This document shows, piece after piece, positions 60,960 through 64,000 of a DNA stretch of 64,000 bases (position 1 is its first letter; the number at the start of each line of letters is the position of its first letter). The notes below the pieces were generated by a model. It ran no database searches. It was not told the origin of the DNA and saw only the letters and a program-made list of their open reading frames with translations. The DNA lies in NCBI GenBank assembly GCA_020444475.1, contig JAHLKV010000001.1, positions 310,001 to 374,000 on the forward strand, given 5' to 3'. Source of the stretch: a bacterium (GTDB lineage: Bacteria; Zixibacteria; MSB-5A5; GN15; FEB-12). A program made the translations under genes and the position numbers.

Positions 60960-61996
60960 ACCTTTTCCTCTTCGATCAGCGTGCCGTCCTCGGAGATATG
61001 GTCAAACAAGGCCGCTTCCTCTTGCGCCCGGAACTCCTTGATCGATATCCGCTGGTAGTGCAGATAGCTCAAACCCAGAATGAAGATAGGCAGAAGATCG
61101 ATCAGATGAAGAGCCAGCGCAAATAAAACTGCGTCCGATCTCCCGACCGCAAACGCCGCCAGCACGGTCGAGACCGCCACTTCGAATGTTCCGGCGTTTC
61201 CGGGCGTGATCGGAATCATGAGGACAATGCTGTTGATGATCATCACCGCGGCGGCAACCGCGAAGTCGAGATCAATACCAAACGACTTAAACAGGAAATA
61301 GACTACCAGCACGTGAAAAAACCACGAGGACAGCGAATACGCCAGTGTCCCGGCCATATGCTGGCTCGATTTCAGCAGTTCGATTCCCTTGGTGAACGAA
61401 CGAAGGAACTTCTTCAGGGTGATGTAGAACCCGGGCCAGCGCCCCCGGAACCACCTGGTCCCGAGTTCCTCGAGTGACTCGCGATACTGCAGGATCAGGT
61501 AAAGGAGGATCAGCAGCATTCCGGTGACACCGACGATGACGTACGAGACCGACCGGTAGTCGTCGGGGAATGCAAACGCCAGCGAGGTGATAAGCAGGAA
61601 GACGATCAGGCTGACCGCATCAAACAGCACTTCGAGCACAATGTTCGAGAAGATGAAGGTCTTGCGAAGGCCGGTCTTGCGGGCGAACAGAATCATGCGA
61701 CCGACCTGTCCGGTGAGGACCGGCATAATCGTGTTGAGGACCTGCCCCGCCGCGTAGAGCGACGCTCCCTGAATGATCCGGATTGGTGTCTGGTGAGAGA
61801 TCATGAGGCGCCAGCGAAGGCCCCGGAGAATCTGGAACAGGAACGAAGACAGCAGCGCCGGGATGACGTACCAGAAGTTCAGGCGTTGTGAGAGAGCCTG
61901 GATTTCGCTGATGCGGACATCCTTCACGCAATAGCCCAGCAGCGCGATCGCGATGAGCGCGCCCCAGAACTGCTTTTTTTTCAGAACTGTCAGCAT
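60956..61996 (-). CDS. Flippase-like membrane protein (lysylphosphatidylglycerol synthase TM region, UPF0104)
   Basis: 346 residues with eight or so hydrophobic helices and the family motifs RGLRWRLMI, AGQVLNTIMPVLTGQVGRMILFA and PITPGNAGTFEVAVSTVLA near residues 265-283. Such proteins (YbhN/AglD-like) accompany lipid or glycan transfer; no synthase domain is fused here, so it is not MprF. Own promoter upstream; corA is downstream in the same run. Confidence 0.85.
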   Translation of the reverse strand: MLTVLKKKQFWGALIAIALLGYCVKDVRISEIQALSQRLNFWYVIPALLSSFLFQILRGLRWRLMISHQTPIRIIQGASLYAAGQVLNTIMPVLTGQVGRMILFARKTGLRKTFIFSNIVLEVLFDAVSLIVFLLITSLAFAFPDDYRSVSYVIVGVTGMLLILLYLILQYRESLEELGTRWFRGRWPGFYITLKKFLRSFTKGIELLKSSQHMAGTLAYSLSSWFFHVLVVYFLFKSFGIDLDFAVAAAVMIINSIVLMIPITPGNAGTFEVAVSTVLAAFAVGRSDAVLFALALHLIDLLPIFILGLSYLHYQRISIKEFRAQEEAALFDHISEDGTLIEEEKV

Positions 61997-62029
61997 ACGA
62001 GTCCAATCCCGGAATTACTCCATCCAAGC

Positions 62030-62058
62030 AAGATAGACCTACTCTGAATAAGTGTCAA
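62030..62058 (-). promoter_or_regulatory. Promoter of the flippase-like gene and corA
   Basis: TTGACA (62053-62058), 17 bases, TATCTT (62030-62035), start of transcription near 62023. Confidence 0.65.
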
Positions 62059-62090
62059 TGAAATAAACTTGGGACGGGGAGCGTAAGTTG

Positions 62091-62855
62091 TTATACTTCA
62101 GCGACTAAGTCTCGCCTGATCCAACCGCGGCGTTTGTTCTCGAACAGCACGTTGTACCATTCGCCGGATTGATCGACTATTTCCACCACCAGACCGGGGG
62201 CACCCTGCAGCTCGATATCAAGATCCTCTGAGGGACCGATATAAACCGGGCACTGGTCGCAGGTCAGCACCGCCCAGCGGGTGAGAAAATCGTGGCGATA
62301 CTTGAAGGTCGTGAAGACGGCGGCGACGACCAGCAGTACGAGCACCAGGACGATAGTCCGACGCAGCCAGTTTTCACGCCAGCCAAGACCGAAACGGAGA
62401 GACAGCAGGACAAACAGTCCGATGAAAAAGAGCGCCGATATCCAGGCCAGTGTCGAAAGACGAAATCCCGAAACGGCCGACTCCATAATACTGCTGATCG
62501 GGTTGAGCCGTACCCCCTCCATCTGCACACGGGTGTAGCCCCTGGCAAATGACAGGTTGGCCTCGATATCGCCGTCGCCGGGATCGAGCCGACGCGCGCG
62601 GAGGTAGTTGAGGACGGCGTGGCCGAGATCGCCCTGCTTGAAATAGGCGTTACCGAGATTGAAATAGAGCGCCGGTGACTCGACCGAATCAGCGAGGATC
62701 TTTTCGTAAAGGACGATCGCACTATCGTACTGGCGGTTCTGATAGAGCTGGTTGGCGGTTTCGAAGGCTTCACGCCGGGTAGCGGCCTCGGACATACCAA
62801 CTCCGATCACGACGAGAGCAAGACACGTCAAAAGAAGCGGTCGGATGTTACGCAA
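62091..62855 (-). CDS. batE: BatE-like TPR protein (aerotolerance operon)
   Basis: Periplasmic/inner-membrane TPR protein of about 255 residues. The frame is open to 62879, but a TTG at 62855 with GGAGAG about 8 bases upstream is the best-supported start; it overlaps the batD stop. Contains a signal anchor (LLLTCLALVVIGVGMSEA), two or three TPR repeats (NQLYQNRQYDSAIVLYEKIL, ALYFNLGNAYFKQGDLGHAVLNYLRARRLDP), two membrane helices, then an SH3-like end (VYIGPSEDLDIELQGAPGLVVEIVDQSGEWYNV). This order is the BatE pattern. Confidence 0.8.
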   Translation of the reverse strand: MRNIRPLLLTCLALVVIGVGMSEAATRREAFETANQLYQNRQYDSAIVLYEKILADSVESPALYFNLGNAYFKQGDLGHAVLNYLRARRLDPGDGDIEANLSFARGYTRVQMEGVRLNPISSIMESAVSGFRLSTLAWISALFFIGLFVLLSLRFGLGWRENWLRRTIVLVLVLLVVAAVFTTFKYRHDFLTRWAVLTCDQCPVYIGPSEDLDIELQGAPGLVVEIVDQSGEWYNVLFENKRRGWIRRDLVAEV

Positions 62856-64000
62856 ACCGTACACTCTCCATTCGGACAATCAACCTCTCCCCCCGCTCCA
62901 GCGACGAGCGGATATCATCGATACTGATGGTCGCGGGCGCAAAGCGGGCGAAATCGCACCGGCGAAGGAGTTCTTTCGTTTCCGCGACAAGATCGTCGTC
63001 GGCGCCACGCTGCGCAAGCAGAGTCGCTATTTTGTCGCTGGTCAAACCATGCGGCGACATGTTGAGCTTGTCCGCTATGTACGATGTGACGGCCCGAGAC
63101 AACTCCGCATAAAACTCCTCGGTCTTGTCGGCGCTCGCCATGCTTCCGGCGGTGGCCAGACGCTTCCGCGCCACTTTCGACGCCGACCGGGAGCGCGCAT
63201 ATCCGATATCCTTCGAGAGCCGCTCCCTGCGAAGGCGAACCACCACCAGACCGATCAGTACCAGGACCGGAATCCCGTTGACCGCCATGTAGACCGGGCT
63301 GAGCAGAATCAGGCTTCCGCGATGCTGCAGGCCACCGAGTTCCTGCTTAATGAAGCGAATGTCACGCGCCTGCGATCCGATACTCACACCGGGGGTACTG
63401 TACGGAACGTCGCTGCCGGCAACATAGGTCTCGGAGCCGACCACGTTCAGCTTGATCGGGTGTGTTCGTTTCGTCTCATACCGCGATGTCCTGGGATTGA
63501 AGAAAGTGAATTTCAGTGACGGTATCGTCAATTCACCGGGACGGCGCGGGATGAACACCTCTTCGAAGGTCTTCGTGCCGCCGATCTGGTCGTCGACTTT
63601 GGTAACATTCTCGTTGCTTGAAGCGCGATAGACGCGGAAGTCGGCCAGATCACCGATCTCCGGTTCGGCGACCGACTTGACGTTGCCGATTCCGGTGATT
63701 GCCACGGATACCGTGACCGGCTGGTTCACCTCGACCTCGGTCTTGTCCGGCGTGGCACTGATCTGAAAGCGGCCTATCGTCCCGGAGAAATCATCGGGGC
63801 GATCTTTGGTCGGAAGCGGCCGGACGTTGACTGTAAGCGGCTTGGACCGCACCGTTATCTCCTGCCCGCGATTGAAGAAATCGTCGAACACGCTTCGACG
63901 CTTGGTGCGGCTGGGCGCCGCAACCGTCGTACGAATCAGCGCCCGACCGATCGACAACTCGCCCGTTTGAGTCGGGAACAGCGCGTACTTAACCTCGAGC
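62848..64000 (-). CDS. batD: BatD-like protein (aerotolerance), N-terminus outside window
   Basis: Runs off the right edge; about 384 codons visible, ending at the TAA at 62848. The frame continues upstream past the TTG at 63957 as EVKYALFPTQTGELSIGRALI, typical BatD repeat sequence. Two Ig-like/BatD beta domains (TPDKTEVEVNQPVTVSVAITGIGNV, IGGTKTFEEVFIPRRPGELTIPSLKFTFFNP) precede a membrane helix (SLILLSPVYMAVNGIPVLVLIGLVVVRL) and a helical cytosolic tail. Belongs to the Bat oxygen-tolerance cluster. Confidence 0.85.
   Translation of the reverse strand, partial: LEVKYALFPTQTGELSIGRALIRTTVAAPSRTKRRSVFDDFFNRGQEITVRSKPLTVNVRPLPTKDRPDDFSGTIGRFQISATPDKTEVEVNQPVTVSVAITGIGNVKSVAEPEIGDLADFRVYRASSNENVTKVDDQIGGTKTFEEVFIPRRPGELTIPSLKFTFFNPRTSRYETKRTHPIKLNVVGSETYVAGSDVPYSTPGVSIGSQARDIRFIKQELGGLQHRGSLILLSPVYMAVNGIPVLVLIGLVVVRLRRERLSKDIGYARSRSASKVARKRLATAGSMASADKTEEFYAELSRAVTSYIADKLNMSPHGLTSDKIATLLAQRGADDDLVAETKELLRRCDFARFAPATISIDDIRSSLERGERLIVRMESVRFA

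Noticed and set aside
1..64000. CRISPR arrays, IS elements, phage genes, restriction systems
   Set aside because: No repeat-spacer array, transposase, integrase or methyltransferase was found on either strand.

Overview
The window reads as a chromosomal segment of a GC-rich, Gram-negative-type (diderm) bacterium. The best guess is an uncultured lineage of the FCB superphylum (Zixibacteria-like or a relative). This rests on a 2012-residue SprA-family outer-membrane protein, a Bat (BatD/BatE) aerotolerance cluster, a complete bacillithiol set (bshC-bshA-bshB1), an MlaEF lipid-transport pair and many outer-membrane or lipoprotein genes. Only gene content was used, so the phylum is an inference. 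Almost all genes lie on the minus strand. Only the outer-membrane protein at 5192, the arsenical cluster at 25004-28161 and tRNA-Sec at 48198 lie on the plus strand. No transposon, phage, CRISPR array or rRNA was seen.

Layout, left to right. 1-4856: truncated tRNA nucleotidyltransferase, carbamate kinase, a cyclic-2,3-diphosphoglycerate-synthetase-like GTPase and an aldehyde dehydrogenase. 5192-14747: outer-membrane protein, tgt, a compositionally odd PIN-like protein, radA, mlaF, mlaE, dnaB, a family-4 uracil-DNA glycosylase, coaBC (split by a -1 frame junction at a classic slippery heptamer) and smg. 14810-17279: a YceI protein, a cytochrome-like lipoprotein and a heme-motif porin. 17419-24879: purH, purC, purN, gatB, a membrane protein, an alpha/beta hydrolase and gatA. 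25004-28161: an ArsR regulator, permease and ArsE/F/G-like genes with two matching operators. 28218-32495: glutamine synthetase, dCMP deaminase and a slipin/NfeD pair.

32633-38399 holds an amidohydrolase, selB, selA and an M28 peptidase in overlapping order. 38444-45503 holds sprA and murB. 45640-48098 holds a DUF1844 protein and recG. tRNA-Sec (48198-48294) diverges from recG, so selA, selB and the tRNA for selenocysteine decoding all lie within 14 kb. It is followed by a 448-base gene-free stretch packed with perfect hairpins. 48743-59824: a MinD/FlhG-like ATPase, then a seven-gene minus-strand run (tetR, tolC-like, adaptor, RND pump, bshC, bshA, bshB1) that starts at twin TetR-type operators. 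59991-64000: corA, a flippase-like membrane protein, batE and a truncated batD.

The most interesting items are the probable programmed frameshift in coaBC, the hairpin-rich stretch beside tRNA-Sec with two competing pairings, the unusual 12-bp acceptor/T-arm of tRNA-Sec, the efflux-pump/bacillithiol gene run, the ArsR regulon with duplicated operators, the heme-porin/cytochrome/YceI cluster, and a recurring promoter form (TTGACA-like, 16-17 nt, TATATT) that in several genes sits directly on the start codon, suggesting leaderless mRNAs.
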